From Candidatus Dietzia intestinigallinarum (GTDB lineage Bacteria; Actinomycetota; Actinomycetes; Mycobacteriales; Mycobacteriaceae): a DNA stretch of 63,127 bases. The stretch spans positions 1 through 63,127 of the forward strand of contig DWWG01000023.1 in assembly GCA_019119875.1 (NCBI GenBank). The letters run 5' to 3'. Shown here in pieces: positions 31,009 to 40,642 of this stretch. Under the pieces are notes generated by a model. It had not been told where the DNA came from. It saw only the letters and a program-made list of their open reading frames with translations, and made no database searches. The position numbers were made by a program, and so were the translations under genes. Numbering within the stretch: the stretch's first letter is position 1; the number at the start of each line of letters is the position of its first letter.

Positions 31009-31653
31009 TCAGCGTTCGATGTCGACGACCAGGCGGGTCGGATTCTGCAGCAGGAACGCGGAGAAGTCGCGATCGGTGCCGTCCAGCCCGATCACGGACT
31101 GCGCCTGGCCCTCGAACTGCCCGGCAAAGGCCACGCCGGTGACCCCGGCCGCGGCGTCACCGCTCATCAGGCCCACGGGGACCTCCTCCATGCCGGTCTC
31201 GGTGGGCAGGGCCTGTCCACCGATCAACACCTGGAGGAACGAATCGCCGGAGATCTCCACGGGGAAGCCGCTGCCCTGCTGGACCGGGGCATCCACGTAG
31301 TCCACGGTGTAGCTCGGGGTGCCGTTGCCGGACAGTTCGAAGACCACGCGGTCCTTGCCCTGGAAGTCACCCATGCGGATCTCGGAGATGACGAGCTGCG
31401 TGTGCTCCGGCGCGGAATCGGTCGACTCCGCGCCCTTGGGCGAGGAATCGGACGGGCCGTTCGACGGATCGTCGGCCTCGGTCTCGTCCGGGGCCAGAAC
31501 GTCGGCCAGGGCGGCGGGAGACGACCCCGCGGTGGTGGTCTGGCTCGTGGCGGGAGCGTCGGTCGAGGTGTCGGCCCCGCACCCCGCCAGCGCCAGGGAG
31601 GCGGCGGCGGTGAGAGCGGCGGCCGCTGCGAGGCGGCGGTGTCGGATACGCAT
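31009..31653 (-). CDS. Secreted lipoprotein with AMIN-like domain
   Basis: 214 residues. A basic N-terminus and hydrophobic segment end in the lipobox LALAGC, so Cys25 is probably lipidated. A Ser/Thr/Asp-rich linker (26-85) leads to an AMIN-like beta domain with VISEIRMGDFQGKDRVVFEL and a C-terminal NPTRLVVDIE strand. Such domains bind cell wall polymers in other proteins; the role here is not known. A TAACCT box six bases upstream of the ATG indicates a leaderless message. It separates imuB from dnaE2 on the opposite strand. Confidence 0.82.
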   Translation of the reverse strand: MRIRHRRLAAAAALTAAASLALAGCGADTSTDAPATSQTTTAGSSPAALADVLAPDETEADDPSNGPSDSSPKGAESTDSAPEHTQLVISEIRMGDFQGKDRVVFELSGNGTPSYTVDYVDAPVQQGSGFPVEISGDSFLQVLIGGQALPTETGMEEVPVGLMSGDAAAGVTGVAFAGQFEGQAQSVIGLDGTDRDFSAFLLQNPTRLVVDIER

Positions 31654-31659
31654 ACCCCA

Positions 31660-31665
31660 AGGTTA
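31660..31665 (-). promoter_or_regulatory. -10 box of leaderless lipoprotein gene
   Basis: TAACCT on the minus strand, six bases before the ATG at 31653. Confidence 0.5.
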
Positions 31666-31739
31666 GTTCCCTCTAGTCACTTTTGTCCCACAAGGTGGCT
31701 ACAGTTACACATCTGTGCGATGTGGGGCACCATGGGGTC

Positions 31740-32663
31740 GTGTCAGTCATCGATTCCGCCACACAGCCGAGCTGGTGTTCCTTCCAGTCGGCCGACGAAC
31801 CCCCTGCAGGGACCGCCGCCCACGAGACCTCGTGGGTGCTGCTGGAGATCCCCGGACGCTGGGGACGCGACATCTTCGACGGCGAGGCCCTGGGCGAGGA
31901 CCTGTCCGAACGACTCAAGAAGCACGTGGCGGACTGCGGGGCCCGCATGCTGTTCATCCGGCGCCCCGGGCGCGAGGGGCAACGAATCGACCGCCACCGC
32001 TTCTATCTCTGCGACACCCGCCCGGGGTCCCGCAGCCTCCGGGTGGGCAGGGTCGAGGGACCCGAGGACATGCTCGACCTGGACCTCGCACCCGGCGGGG
32101 ACGTGCCGGGCACCCGCGAGGTGGCGGCCCCGGTGCCACTGGTGTGCACCCACGCCAAGCGCGACCAGTGCTGCGCCGTGCGCGGGCGGCCCGTCGCGGC
32201 GGCCCTCGACGACCAGGTGGGGCGCCGACTGCTCGAGCTCGACCCGGACGCGGCGGTGTGGGAGTGCTCACACACCGGCGGGCACCGCTTCGCCCCGGTC
32301 CTGCTGCTGCCGGGCACCGGCTACACCTACGGCCCAGCGGAGACCGACCTCGCGGTCCGGATCGTCGAGGCCGAGCTGGAAGGCAGGGTCGTCACCGAGC
32401 GCCTGCGTGGACGCAGCACGTGGCCGCCGGCCGGGCAGGTCGCGGAGGTCGCGGTCCGGGAATCCGGCGTGGCCGCGGGAATTGACGACCTGTCCGTCGC
32501 CGTCGACCCAGACGACTCCCGCGTCGCAGTCGTCCGACACACCGACGGGCGTGCCTGGCGCGTCGAGACCGGCACCCGGCCGCTCCCGCCACGCTCGCAG
32601 AGCTGCCGAAAGCCACCCACCGACGCCAAGGCGTGGGTCGTGGAGTCCGTCACCGCGCTCTGA
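31740..32663 (+). CDS. Sucraseferredoxin-like family protein
   Basis: 307 residues of the sucraseferredoxin-like (thioredoxin-like ferredoxin) family. The iron-sulfur region shows CTHAKRDQCCAVRGRP near 140 and ECSHTGGHRFAP near 180; an early WCSF is near residue 12. Biological role is not known. The GTG at 31740 was chosen because conserved sequence begins there; an ATG-less frame extends 19 codons upstream. TTGTCC at 31683 and TACACA at 31706, 17 bases apart, are a possible promoter. The stop codon sits in an 18-base tandem repeat. Confidence 0.8.
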   Translation: MSVIDSATQPSWCSFQSADEPPAGTAAHETSWVLLEIPGRWGRDIFDGEALGEDLSERLKKHVADCGARMLFIRRPGREGQRIDRHRFYLCDTRPGSRSLRVGRVEGPEDMLDLDLAPGGDVPGTREVAAPVPLVCTHAKRDQCCAVRGRPVAAALDDQVGRRLLELDPDAAVWECSHTGGHRFAPVLLLPGTGYTYGPAETDLAVRIVEAELEGRVVTERLRGRSTWPPAGQVAEVAVRESGVAAGIDDLSVAVDPDDSRVAVVRHTDGRAWRVETGTRPLPPRSQSCRKPPTDAKAWVVESVTAL

Positions 32664-32690
32664 CCGCACGCACCGCTCTGACCGCACGCA
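32655..32690. repeat. 18-nt tandem repeat spanning a stop codon
   Basis: Two identical 18-base copies (32655-32672, 32673-32690). The first contains the TGA of the sucraseferredoxin-like gene; the second repeats that TGA in frame six codons later. Confidence 0.92.
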
Positions 32691-32738
32691 CCGCCCCGGC
32701 CGTCGGCGGCAACTCCGGCAGGGTCCAGGTGATCGCCG

Positions 32739-35700
32739 GTGAACTGGTACCACGGACCCGAGAGCTGGTCGGAACTCGAGCGGGTGCTGTCCGGGCGGCC
32801 CGCCCCGCGCGGCCCCGAGAACCCGTACCCCGGAGACGGCAGCGACGCGCCGGCATGGTCGCGCAGACGTGGCCACTACCTGGCCCCGGCGGAGACCGAC
32901 GGGAACGCCCCGGAGCGGTCCGGCGTGGTGGGGCGTGTGCCGTACGCGGAGCTCCACGCGCACACCGCGTTCAGCTTCCTCGACGGGGCCTCCTCTCCCG
33001 AATCCATGGCCGAGGCGGCGGCGGAACTCGGGCTCACCGCGCTCGCGATCACCGATCACGACGGGCTGTACGGGGTCGTCCGCTTCGCCGAGGCCGCCGC
33101 CGAGCTCGGGCTGCCCACCGTGTTCGGGGCGGAACTGTCCCTCCCCGGGGGAGAGCACCTGCTGGTCCTGGCCCGGGGCGGGGAGGGCTACCGCAGACTC
33201 TCGCGCGCGATCGCCCGCGCTCACCTGCGCGGCGGCGCCAAGGGTGAGCCGCGATACGAGATCTCCGAGCTCGCCGACGCCGCCGGCGGACACTGGTACA
33301 TCCTCACCGGCTGCCGCCACGGCCGGGTCAGACGTGCCCTGGAGAGGAACGGCACGGCCGCGAGCAGCCACGACACCGCGGCGGCCCGCGCGGCACTGGA
33401 CCAACTCATCGAGCTCTTCGGGCGGGACCGGGTGATTGTGGAACTGACCTGCCACGGCGTCCCCGAGGACACCGAGCGCTGCGACGCGTTGGCGGGGCTG
33501 GCGCAGGAGGCGGGCCTCGTCGTCGTCGCCACCACCGCCGCCCACTGCGCCGGTCCCCGGGACTCCCGCCTGGCCTCGGTCATGGCCGCCCTCGGTGCAC
33601 GCGACGCGCTGGAGACCCACGCCGCCCACCTGCCCGCCGCCGGCGGCGCCTACCTGCGCTCGGGAGAAGAGATGGCCGAACTGTTCGATCGCTGGCCCCA
33701 CGCCGTCGCGGCCGCCGACAGGATCGGTCGCGAATGCGCCTTCGACCTCACCCTCATCGCGCCCGAACTGCCCCCCTTCGACGTCCCCGCAGGCCACACC
33801 GAGGACAGTCTGCTCGCCCACCACACCTACGCCGGCGCCGCCCGCCGCTACGGCACCCGGGAACAGGCCCCACAGGCGTACGCGCAGATCGACCGGGAAC
33901 TGGAGGTGATCGCCGACCTCGGCTTCCCCGGATACTTCCTCGTCGTCCACGACATCGTCGAGTTCTGCCGACGAGAAGGCATCCTCTGCCAGGGCCGGGG
34001 CTCGGCCGCCAACTCCGCCGTCTGCTACTCCCTGGGCATCACCAACGTCGACCCCGTGGGCGCCCACCTGCTGTTCGAGCGGTTCCTGTCCCCGGAACGC
34101 GACGGCCCGCCCGACATCGACGTGGACATCGAATCCGGCCGGCGGGAGGAGGCCATCCAGTACGTCTACAACCGCTACGGGCGCGAACACGCCGCACAGG
34201 TCGCCAATGTCATCACCTACCGGGGCCGGTCGGCCGTCCGCGATGTGGCCCGCGCGCTCGGCTACTCCACCGGCCAGCAGGACGCCTGGTCCAAGAGCGT
34301 CGACCGCTGGTCAGGGCTGAGGCACCACGACAGGGAGTCGGCCGAACGCACCGTGCCCGAGGACGTGCTCACGCTGGCCCGGCAGCTGGTGGGACTGCCG
34401 CGACACCTGGGTATCCACTCCGGCGGCATGGTGATCTGCGACCGGCCAGTGGCCGATGTGGTGCCCGTCGAATGGGCACGCATGCCCGGGCGGACCGTGC
34501 TGCAGTGGGACAAGGACGACTGCGCAGCCGTCGGGCTGGTCAAGTTCGACCTGCTCGGCCTCGGCATGCTCACCGCCCTGCGCCACGCCATCGACCTCGC
34601 GGCCGAACACAAAGACCTCGACGTGGACCTCGCCCACCTCGACCTGGCCGACCCGGAGGTCTACGAGATGCTCTGCCGCGGCGACTCCGTGGGCGTGTTC
34701 CAGGTGGAATCCCGAGCCCAGATGGCCACCCTGCCCCGGCTCAGACCGCGCACCTTCTACGACCTGGTGGTGGAGGTCGCGCTCATCCGGCCCGGCCCCA
34801 TCCAGGGCGGCTCCGTCCACCCCTACATCCGGCGCCGCAACGGACTCGAGAAGCCGGTGTTCGACCATCCGGCGCTGGAACCGGTCCTCGGCCGCACCCT
34901 GGGCATCCCGCTGTTCCAGGAACAACTCATGCAGATCGCCACCGAGATCGCCGGGTTCACCGGAGCCGAAGCCGACCAACTGCGCCGCGCGATGGGCGCC
35001 AAACGCTCACCCGAGAAGATGGCGCGGCTTCGCGAACGATTCTTCAACGGCATGCGTGACCTGCACGGGATCGGTGACAGCCCTCCCGGGACGCCGTACA
35101 CCGGCCCCGAGGTGGCCGAGCGCATCTGGGAGAAGATGTGCGCCTTCGCCAACTACGGCTTCCCCGAGAGCCACTCGCAGTCCTTCGCCGCGATCGTCTA
35201 CTACTCCGCGTGGTTCAAATGTCACCACCCGGCGATCTTCTGCGCCGCCCTGCTGCGCAGCCAGCCCATGGGCTTCTACTCGCCCCAGTCCCTCGTCGCC
35301 GACGCCCGGCGCCACGGCGTCACGGTGCACCGGCCGTGCGTCAACCGTTCCCTCGGCGGTGCCACCTGCGAGAACCGGGGCACCGAGGTGCGGCTCGGAC
35401 TGGAATCGGTGCGGGCGATCGGCTCCGACCTGGCCACCGCCATCGCCGACGAACGCGACACCCACGGCCCCTACACCTCCGCCGGAGACCTCGCCGGCCG
35501 CACCGGACTGAGCGTGCGGCAGATGGAGGCGCTGGCCACCGCCGGCGCACTCGACAGCCTCGGCACCGGTGGGCGGCGGGCGGCACTGTGGTCGGCGGCC
35601 ACCGCGGCCCGCGAGAAGCCCGGCATGCTGCCCGGCCTCAGCCAGGTCGACGCCCCCGCGCTGCCCGGGATGAGCATCCTAGAACTCACCTCGGCCGATC

Positions 35701-36086
35701 TCGCCGCCACCGGCATCAGCCCCGAGGAGTACCCGACCGTCCACGCCCGCCCCTGGCTCGACTCCCGCGGCGTCTGCACCACCGCCGGACTCGCCCACGT
35801 CCCCGACGGCAGCCGCGTCCGGGTCGCGGGGGCCGTCACCCACCGGCAACGGCCCGCCACCGCCGAAGGCGTGACCTTCCTCAGCCTCGAGGACGAGACC
35901 GGCATGACCAACATCGTGTGCTCCGTCGGGCTCTGGGCCCGCTACCGGCCCGTCGTCTCCTCGGCCCCCGCGCTCATCATCCGCGGCACCGTCGAGAACC
36001 GGTCCGGAGCCGTCAGCGTGGTGGCGGACAAGGTCGAACGACTCCACCTCGGCATGGCGATCGGCCGCAGCCGCGACTTCCGGTGA
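32739..36086 (+). CDS. dnaE2: Error-prone DNA polymerase III alpha subunit DnaE2
   Basis: 1115-residue C-family polymerase used for translesion synthesis with ImuA' and ImuB. It starts MNWYHGPESWSELERVL, typical of DnaE2. The PHP domain has AELHAHTAFSFLDG and ITDHDGLYG (about 70-115). The catalytic Asp motif PDIDVDIESGRREE is near 460, and an OB-fold with FLSLEDETGMTNIV lies near the C-terminus. It lies 1.8 kb after imuB, separated by two unrelated genes, and no LexA box is seen directly upstream. GTG start at 32739. Confidence 0.95.
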   Translation: MNWYHGPESWSELERVLSGRPAPRGPENPYPGDGSDAPAWSRRRGHYLAPAETDGNAPERSGVVGRVPYAELHAHTAFSFLDGASSPESMAEAAAELGLTALAITDHDGLYGVVRFAEAAAELGLPTVFGAELSLPGGEHLLVLARGGEGYRRLSRAIARAHLRGGAKGEPRYEISELADAAGGHWYILTGCRHGRVRRALERNGTAASSHDTAAARAALDQLIELFGRDRVIVELTCHGVPEDTERCDALAGLAQEAGLVVVATTAAHCAGPRDSRLASVMAALGARDALETHAAHLPAAGGAYLRSGEEMAELFDRWPHAVAAADRIGRECAFDLTLIAPELPPFDVPAGHTEDSLLAHHTYAGAARRYGTREQAPQAYAQIDRELEVIADLGFPGYFLVVHDIVEFCRREGILCQGRGSAANSAVCYSLGITNVDPVGAHLLFERFLSPERDGPPDIDVDIESGRREEAIQYVYNRYGREHAAQVANVITYRGRSAVRDVARALGYSTGQQDAWSKSVDRWSGLRHHDRESAERTVPEDVLTLARQLVGLPRHLGIHSGGMVICDRPVADVVPVEWARMPGRTVLQWDKDDCAAVGLVKFDLLGLGMLTALRHAIDLAAEHKDLDVDLAHLDLADPEVYEMLCRGDSVGVFQVESRAQMATLPRLRPRTFYDLVVEVALIRPGPIQGGSVHPYIRRRNGLEKPVFDHPALEPVLGRTLGIPLFQEQLMQIATEIAGFTGAEADQLRRAMGAKRSPEKMARLRERFFNGMRDLHGIGDSPPGTPYTGPEVAERIWEKMCAFANYGFPESHSQSFAAIVYYSAWFKCHHPAIFCAALLRSQPMGFYSPQSLVADARRHGVTVHRPCVNRSLGGATCENRGTEVRLGLESVRAIGSDLATAIADERDTHGPYTSAGDLAGRTGLSVRQMEALATAGALDSLGTGGRRAALWSAATAAREKPGMLPGLSQVDAPALPGMSILELTSADLAATGISPEEYPTVHARPWLDSRGVCTTAGLAHVPDGSRVRVAGAVTHRQRPATAEGVTFLSLEDETGMTNIVCSVGLWARYRPVVSSAPALIIRGTVENRSGAVSVVADKVERLHLGMAIGRSRDFR

Positions 36087-36148
36087 CGGGCGTGCGCACG
36101 GCCAGCCGGACGATCGTCGATGTGACCGTGGGTGCAGACGCCCAGGCG

Positions 36149-36154
36149 TAAATT
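36149..36154 (+). promoter_or_regulatory. -10 box of leaderless FAD-linked oxidase gene
   Basis: TAAATT followed by eight bases and the ATG at 36163. Fits the leaderless pattern. Confidence 0.55.
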
Positions 36155-36162
36155 CACAGACC

Positions 36163-37608
36163 ATGAGCGACTCAACCCCTGACCCCGCCGCCGGCCCCAC
36201 CGACCAGCGTGCCGCCGCCCGAGACGCCCCGAAGCACCGGGCGACCGCCACCGACCTCGAGCAGCTGCGCGCCCGACTGGGGGAGACCCCGGTGCTCACC
36301 GACCCCGACCTGCTCGAGGGCTACCGCCAGGACTGGGCCAAGGCGCCGAACCCGGGCATGCCGCTGGCGCTCGTCCGCGCCCGCACGACCGAGGACGTCC
36401 GGGAGGTCATGCGCTGGGCGAGCGAGCACTCGGTGCCCGTCGTCCCGCGGGGCGCGGGCTCGGGCCTGTCCGGCGGCGCAACGGCGGTAGAGGGCGGGAT
36501 CGTGCTGTCGACCGAGCTGATGCGGGACATCGCCGTGGACCCCGTCACCCGCACCGCGACCGTGCAGCCGGGCCTGTTCAACGCCGAGGTCAAGGCGGCG
36601 GTCGCCGAGCACGGACTGTGGTATCCGCCGGACCCGTCCTCGTACGAGATCTGCTCGATCGGCGGCAACATCGCCACGAACGCCGGCGGCCTGTGCTGCG
36701 TGAAATACGGCGTGACCACCGATTACGTACTGGGGATGACGGTCGTGTTGGCCGACGGCACGGCCGTCCGTCTCGGCGGGGCGCGCCTGAAGGACACCGC
36801 CGGACTCAGCCTCACCAAACTGTTCGTCGGCAGCGAGGGCACGCTCGGGATCGTCACCGAGATCATCATCCGACTGCTCCCGGAGCAGGCGCCGCGCTCG
36901 ACCGTCGTGGGCATCTTCCCCGACGTGGTGGCCTGCAGCGAGGCGGTGCTCGCGATCACCAGCCGGACCCGCCCCGCCATGCTCGAGTTCATGGACAACG
37001 TCACCATCCGCGCTGTCGAGGCCGACCTGCGGATGGGGCTGGACACGACCGCCGGCGCGATGCTTCTCGCCCAGTCCGACCTCACCGGAAGCGACCGCGC
37101 CGCCGAGACCGAGTTCATGGCGGAGGCATTCCGCGCGAACGGCGCCACCGAGGTGTTCGCCACCGACGACCCCGACGAGGGCGAGCAGTTCACCGTCGCC
37201 CGCCGCGCCGCGTTCACCAGCCTCGGCAAGGTCGGTTCCCTCCTGCTCGAGGACGTCGGCGTCCCCCTGCCCGCGCTTCCGCAGCTCGTCGCCGGCATCG
37301 GGGAGATCTCCGCGCGTCGCGGCGTGCAGATCGCGCTGGTCGCCCACGCCGGCGACGGCAACACCCACCCGATCATCGTGCTGGAAGACGACGACGAGGA
37401 CCGTGCAGCCCGCGCCCAGCTGGCGTTCGGTGAGGTCATGGACCTGGCGATCGGTATGGGCGGCACCATCACCGGCGAGCACGGCGTGGGTCGGCTCAAG
37501 GCGCCCTGGCTGCCGGCCCAACTCGGCGACGACGTCATGGAGCTGAGTCGGCGCATCAAGACAGCCCTCGACCCGCAGGGCATCCTCAACCCGGGCGTGA
37601 TGCTGTGA
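36163..37608 (+). CDS. FAD-linked oxidase, GlcD / D-lactate dehydrogenase type
   Basis: 481-residue FAD-binding (PCMH-type) oxidase. The FAD-binding segment VVPRGAGSGLSGGA is near 92-105, CSIGGNIATNAGG near 165, GSEGTLGIVTEII near 225 and the C-terminal TGEHGVGRLKAPWL near 435. The family oxidises 2-hydroxy acids such as glycolate or D-lactate; the substrate here cannot be fixed. The first 30 residues are Ala/Pro-rich. Monocistronic, leaderless, followed by the metE riboswitch region. Confidence 0.87.
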   Translation: MSDSTPDPAAGPTDQRAAARDAPKHRATATDLEQLRARLGETPVLTDPDLLEGYRQDWAKAPNPGMPLALVRARTTEDVREVMRWASEHSVPVVPRGAGSGLSGGATAVEGGIVLSTELMRDIAVDPVTRTATVQPGLFNAEVKAAVAEHGLWYPPDPSSYEICSIGGNIATNAGGLCCVKYGVTTDYVLGMTVVLADGTAVRLGGARLKDTAGLSLTKLFVGSEGTLGIVTEIIIRLLPEQAPRSTVVGIFPDVVACSEAVLAITSRTRPAMLEFMDNVTIRAVEADLRMGLDTTAGAMLLAQSDLTGSDRAAETEFMAEAFRANGATEVFATDDPDEGEQFTVARRAAFTSLGKVGSLLLEDVGVPLPALPQLVAGIGEISARRGVQIALVAHAGDGNTHPIIVLEDDDEDRAARAQLAFGEVMDLAIGMGGTITGEHGVGRLKAPWLPAQLGDDVMELSRRIKTALDPQGILNPGVML

Positions 37609-37669
37609 CGGGCCGGGTGACGAAGAACGCACACGGCCCGTGCCGCACCGGGAGAGTGTGATAGACACG

Positions 37670-37905
37670 GCGGTGCATTCGGTTCGAGTCCGTTGCCGCC
37701 CCGGAAGGGACCGCGACGCCTCGTCGAGCCGCCTCCCGAGGGGAGGCGCAAGAGGGAATCCGGTGAGAATCCGGAACTGTCCCGCAGCGGTGAGAGGGAA
37801 CGACCGCCGTCATGAGCACTGGGAGCGATCCCGGGAAGCGACGGCCAGTAGGCCCGGCCACACGGCCGACGCCCTCGAGTCCGAATACCTGCCGAGTGTG
37901 CCGGG
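37670..37905 (+). ncRNA. Cobalamin riboswitch upstream of metE
   Basis: Shows the conserved cobalamin-aptamer elements in order: GGTGCATTCGG near 37671, the core GGTGAGAATCC with CTGTCCCGCAGCGGTGAG (about 37760-37795), GCCAGTAGGC near 37850, and the B12-box-like GAGTCCGAATACCTGCCGAG at 37877-37896. With cobalamin bound it should lower metE expression. The leader continues about 190 bases to the metE start; the expression platform is not clear. GTGTGATAGACA just upstream may be the promoter. Confidence 0.92.
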
Positions 37906-38090
37906 TGCGCCGCACCCGGCGGTATGCCGCCTCGTGGACAGGGCGCGCGGCCGATCAGGACACCAGGCGCGGCGGTTCCGGCCGCCCGTGTAGCGCACCC
38001 GTGAAGACCGGGCGGCGACAGGTGACCCTGGCGGACGACGGGTCCGATAAGGCGGTGTGCACACCGGAACCGCACAGGAGGACGTCCGTC

Positions 38091-40394
38091 GTGACACCCA
38101 CCGACACCATTGCCCCGCAGAAGGCGAAGCAGATCCACGCCACCGCACTCGGTGCGCCCCGTATCGGGCCGAACCGCGAACTCAAGAAAGCCGTCGAGGC
38201 CTACTGGGCCGGGAATCTGGACGCCGACGGACTCGCCGCGGTCGCCGCGGGCCTGCGCCGCGACACCCGGGCCGGGATGATGCGAGCCGGCTTCGACTCG
38301 GTCCCGACCAACACGTTCTCCTACTACGACCAGATGCTCGACACCGCGGTGCTGCTCGGGGCGCTACCGCCACGGGTCCTGGAAATAGAGGACCCGCTCG
38401 ACCGCTACTTCGCCGCGGCCCGCGGCGCCGAGGGCATCCGCCCTCTCGAGATGACCAAATGGTTCGACACCAACTACCACTATCTGGTGCCCGAGATCTC
38501 CGACGACATGGACTTCGACCTCCACCCGGAGCACGTGCTCGCAGATCTGGCCGAGTCGGTGGCCGAGGGCGTGCCCGCGCGGCCGGTCGTGATCGGACCG
38601 GTCACCTTCCTGGCGCTGTCCAAGGCGGTCGCGGGATCGGCCGCACCGCTGGAGCGCCTCGATGACCTGATCCCGCTGTACCTGCACCTGATGAGCCTGC
38701 TGCGGGCCGGCGGCGCCGAATGGGTCCAGTTGGACGAACCCGTACTCGTCACCGACCTCGATGCGCCCACTCTGGAGAAGACCACAGAGGTGTACGGCGC
38801 GCTGTCGGCGTCCACCGACCGGCCCGCGATCTGCGTGGCCACCTACTTCGGGGACGCCGGTCCGGCCCTGGAGGCACTCGGTGCGACGGAGATCGACGCC
38901 GTGGCGGTGGATCTCGTCGCGGGTGGCCTCGAAGCGCTGTCGGCGACGACCGCGTTCCACGACAGGCTCGTGCTGGCCGGGGTCGTCGACGGACGGAACG
39001 TCTGGCGCACCGACCTCGATGCCGCACTCGGCACCCTGGGCGCGTTGACCGGTGCCACCGGCAGGATCGCGGTCAGCACCTCGTGCTCCACACTGCACGT
39101 GCCCTACAGCCTGGCGCCGGAGACCGAGCTGGACGGGGTCCGGCAGTGGTTGGCCTTCGCCGACGAGAAATATCACGAGGTCCGTGTGCTCTCGGCGGCC
39201 CTCCGCGAGGGACGCGAATCCGTCGCCGACGAGTTCGACAGGTGTGCCCGGGCACTGGCGACGCGACGCGCGGACCCACGGGTGAAGGACATGGCCCTGC
39301 GGGGCCGCGTCGACGCGCTGCGTGCCGCCGGGGCCACCCGGTCGCCCGCGGACCGTCGCGCCGTCCGGCAGCAGGAACGACTCGGACTGCCGGTCCTGCC
39401 GACCACCACCATCGGCTCGTTCCCCCAGACCCCCGACATCCGCCGCGCCCGCGCGGCCCATCGCAACGGAACGATGGACGAGGCCACGTATGTCGAGGCG
39501 ATGCGCGCCGAGATCCGCCGGGTGGTGGAGCTACAGGAGAAGCTCGGCCTGGATGTGCTGGTCCACGGGGAGCCCGAGCGCAACGACATGGTGCAGTACT
39601 TCGCGGAGCTGCTGGACGGGTTCGTCACCACCGCGAACGGCTGGGTCCAGTCGTACGGCAGCCGGTGCGTGCGGCCCCCGATCCTGTTCGGCGACGTGCG
39701 GCGCCCCGCCCCGATGACCGTGGAGTGGGCCGGCTACGCGCAGGGGCTCACCGCTAAGCCGGTCAAGGGCATGCTCACCGGCCCGGTCACCATCCTGGCC
39801 TGGTCGTTCGTCCGCGACGACCTGCCGATCGCGGACGTCTCCGACCAGGTGGCGCTCGCGATCCGGCAGGAGACCGTCGACCTCCAGAGCACGGGCATCG
39901 CGATCATCCAGGTCGACGAGCCGGCACTGCGCGAGCTCCTGCCACTGCGGGAGAAGGACCGGGCCGCCTATCTCGACTGGTCGGTGCGCTCGTTCCGGCT
40001 GGCGACCTCCGGGGTCTCAGACGCCACCCAGATCCACACCCATCTGTGCTATTCGGAGTTCGGCCCCGTGATCGACTCGATCGCCCGACTGGACGCAGAT
40101 GTCACCTCGATCGAGGCGGCCCGGTCGCACATGGAGGTCCTCGGCGATCTCGATGCGGTCGGCTTCGGCAACCAGATCGGCCCGGGCGTGTACGACATCC
40201 ACTCGCCGCGGGTGCCGTCCACCGAGGAGATCGCCACGCTGCTGCGGGAGGCCCTCGCGGCGATGCCCGCGGACCGACTGTGGGTGAACCCCGACTGTGG
40301 GCTCAAGACACGACGGGACGACGAGGTCGAGGAGGCACTCACCGCGATGGTCGCCGCCGCGGACGAGGTGCGCGGGGCCGTGACGTCCGACTGA
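38091..40394 (+). CDS. metE: Cobalamin-independent methionine synthase
   Basis: Transfers a methyl group from methyltetrahydrofolate polyglutamate to homocysteine. 767 residues, full length. The N-terminal half has the duplicated barrel ([13 protein letters not shown] near 210); the zinc site in the C-terminal half has His and Cys in [10 protein letters not shown] near 645 and the last Cys in NPDCGLKTR near 732. The GTG start has AGGAGG eight bases upstream. The riboswitch predicts repression when B12 is present, which implies a B12-dependent MetH elsewhere in the genome. Confidence 0.97.
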   Translation: MTPTDTIAPQKAKQIHATALGAPRIGPNRELKKAVEAYWAGNLDADGLAAVAAGLRRDTRAGMMRAGFDSVPTNTFSYYDQMLDTAVLLGALPPRVLEIEDPLDRYFAAARGAEGIRPLEMTKWFDTNYHYLVPEISDDMDFDLHPEHVLADLAESVAEGVPARPVVIGPVTFLALSKAVAGSAAPLERLDDLIPLYLHLMSLLRAGGAEWVQLDEPVLVTDLDAPTLEKTTEVYGALSASTDRPAICVATYFGDAGPALEALGATEIDAVAVDLVAGGLEALSATTAFHDRLVLAGVVDGRNVWRTDLDAALGTLGALTGATGRIAVSTSCSTLHVPYSLAPETELDGVRQWLAFADEKYHEVRVLSAALREGRESVADEFDRCARALATRRADPRVKDMALRGRVDALRAAGATRSPADRRAVRQQERLGLPVLPTTTIGSFPQTPDIRRARAAHRNGTMDEATYVEAMRAEIRRVVELQEKLGLDVLVHGEPERNDMVQYFAELLDGFVTTANGWVQSYGSRCVRPPILFGDVRRPAPMTVEWAGYAQGLTAKPVKGMLTGPVTILAWSFVRDDLPIADVSDQVALAIRQETVDLQSTGIAIIQVDEPALRELLPLREKDRAAYLDWSVRSFRLATSGVSDATQIHTHLCYSEFGPVIDSIARLDADVTSIEAARSHMEVLGDLDAVGFGNQIGPGVYDIHSPRVPSTEEIATLLREALAAMPADRLWVNPDCGLKTRRDDEVEEALTAMVAAADEVRGAVTSD

Positions 40395-40466
40395 GGACCC
40401 GTGAACCGGTGAGAGCGCGGTCGGTCGGGGCATTCATGGCCGGTCGCACCGACCCCGTGGGGCCGA

Positions 40467-40600
40467 TCTATGCTCACCGGGATAATCGAAGAGGGACGAC
40501 GACCACGGGCGTAAGACCGGTGAGAATCCGGCGCGGTCCCGCCACTGTGAGCGACGCGATGGGCGTCGTGAGCCAGGAGCCCGGTCGTTCCCACTCCTGA
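40467..40600 (+). ncRNA. Cobalamin riboswitch upstream of the btuF-like operon
   Basis: Contains GTAAGACCGGTGAGAATCC, then CGGTCCCGCCACTGTGAG (about 40544-40560) and the B12-box-like GAGCCAGGAGCCCGG (about 40570-40584). It is shorter at the 5' side than the metE riboswitch. TATGCT at 40469-40474 is a possible -10 box, so the RNA would start near 40481. With ligand it should shut down cobalamin uptake genes. Confidence 0.9.
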
Positions 40601-40626
40601 TCCTGGGGCGCGAGACCCCGGAGAGG
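40601..40626 (+). promoter_or_regulatory. Hairpin overlapping the ribosome binding site before btuF-like gene
   Basis: TCC-T-GGGG pairs with CCCC-GGA around the loop CGCGAGA. The 3' arm contains the first bases of the CGGAGAGG ribosome binding site, so the hairpin can hide it. This is the likely expression platform of the riboswitch, acting on translation. Confidence 0.55.
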
Positions 40627-40627
40627 T

Positions 40628-40642
40628 ATGGAAGACAAATGA
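40628..40642 (+). CDS. Four-codon mini-ORF overlapping btuF-like start
   Basis: ATG GAA GAC AAA TGA encodes Met-Glu-Asp-Lys. It follows GGAGAGG closely, and its stop overlaps the ATG of the next gene as ATGA. It may be a leader cistron that couples ribosome entry to btuF translation. Too short to judge by sequence alone. Confidence 0.35.
   Translation: MEDK

Noticed and set aside
32664..32738. LexA box before dnaE2
   Set aside because: No TCGAAC/GTTCGA-like pair found in the gap.
30490..32742. 750-codon open frame across imuB, lipoprotein and sucraseferredoxin genes
   Set aside because: Low-complexity Arg/Pro/Ala translation crossing three better genes; no domain recognisable.
37679..37689. 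tRNA-like T-loop GGTTCGAGTCC
   Set aside because: No matching acceptor, D or anticodon arms nearby; it is part of the cobalamin riboswitch 5' region.
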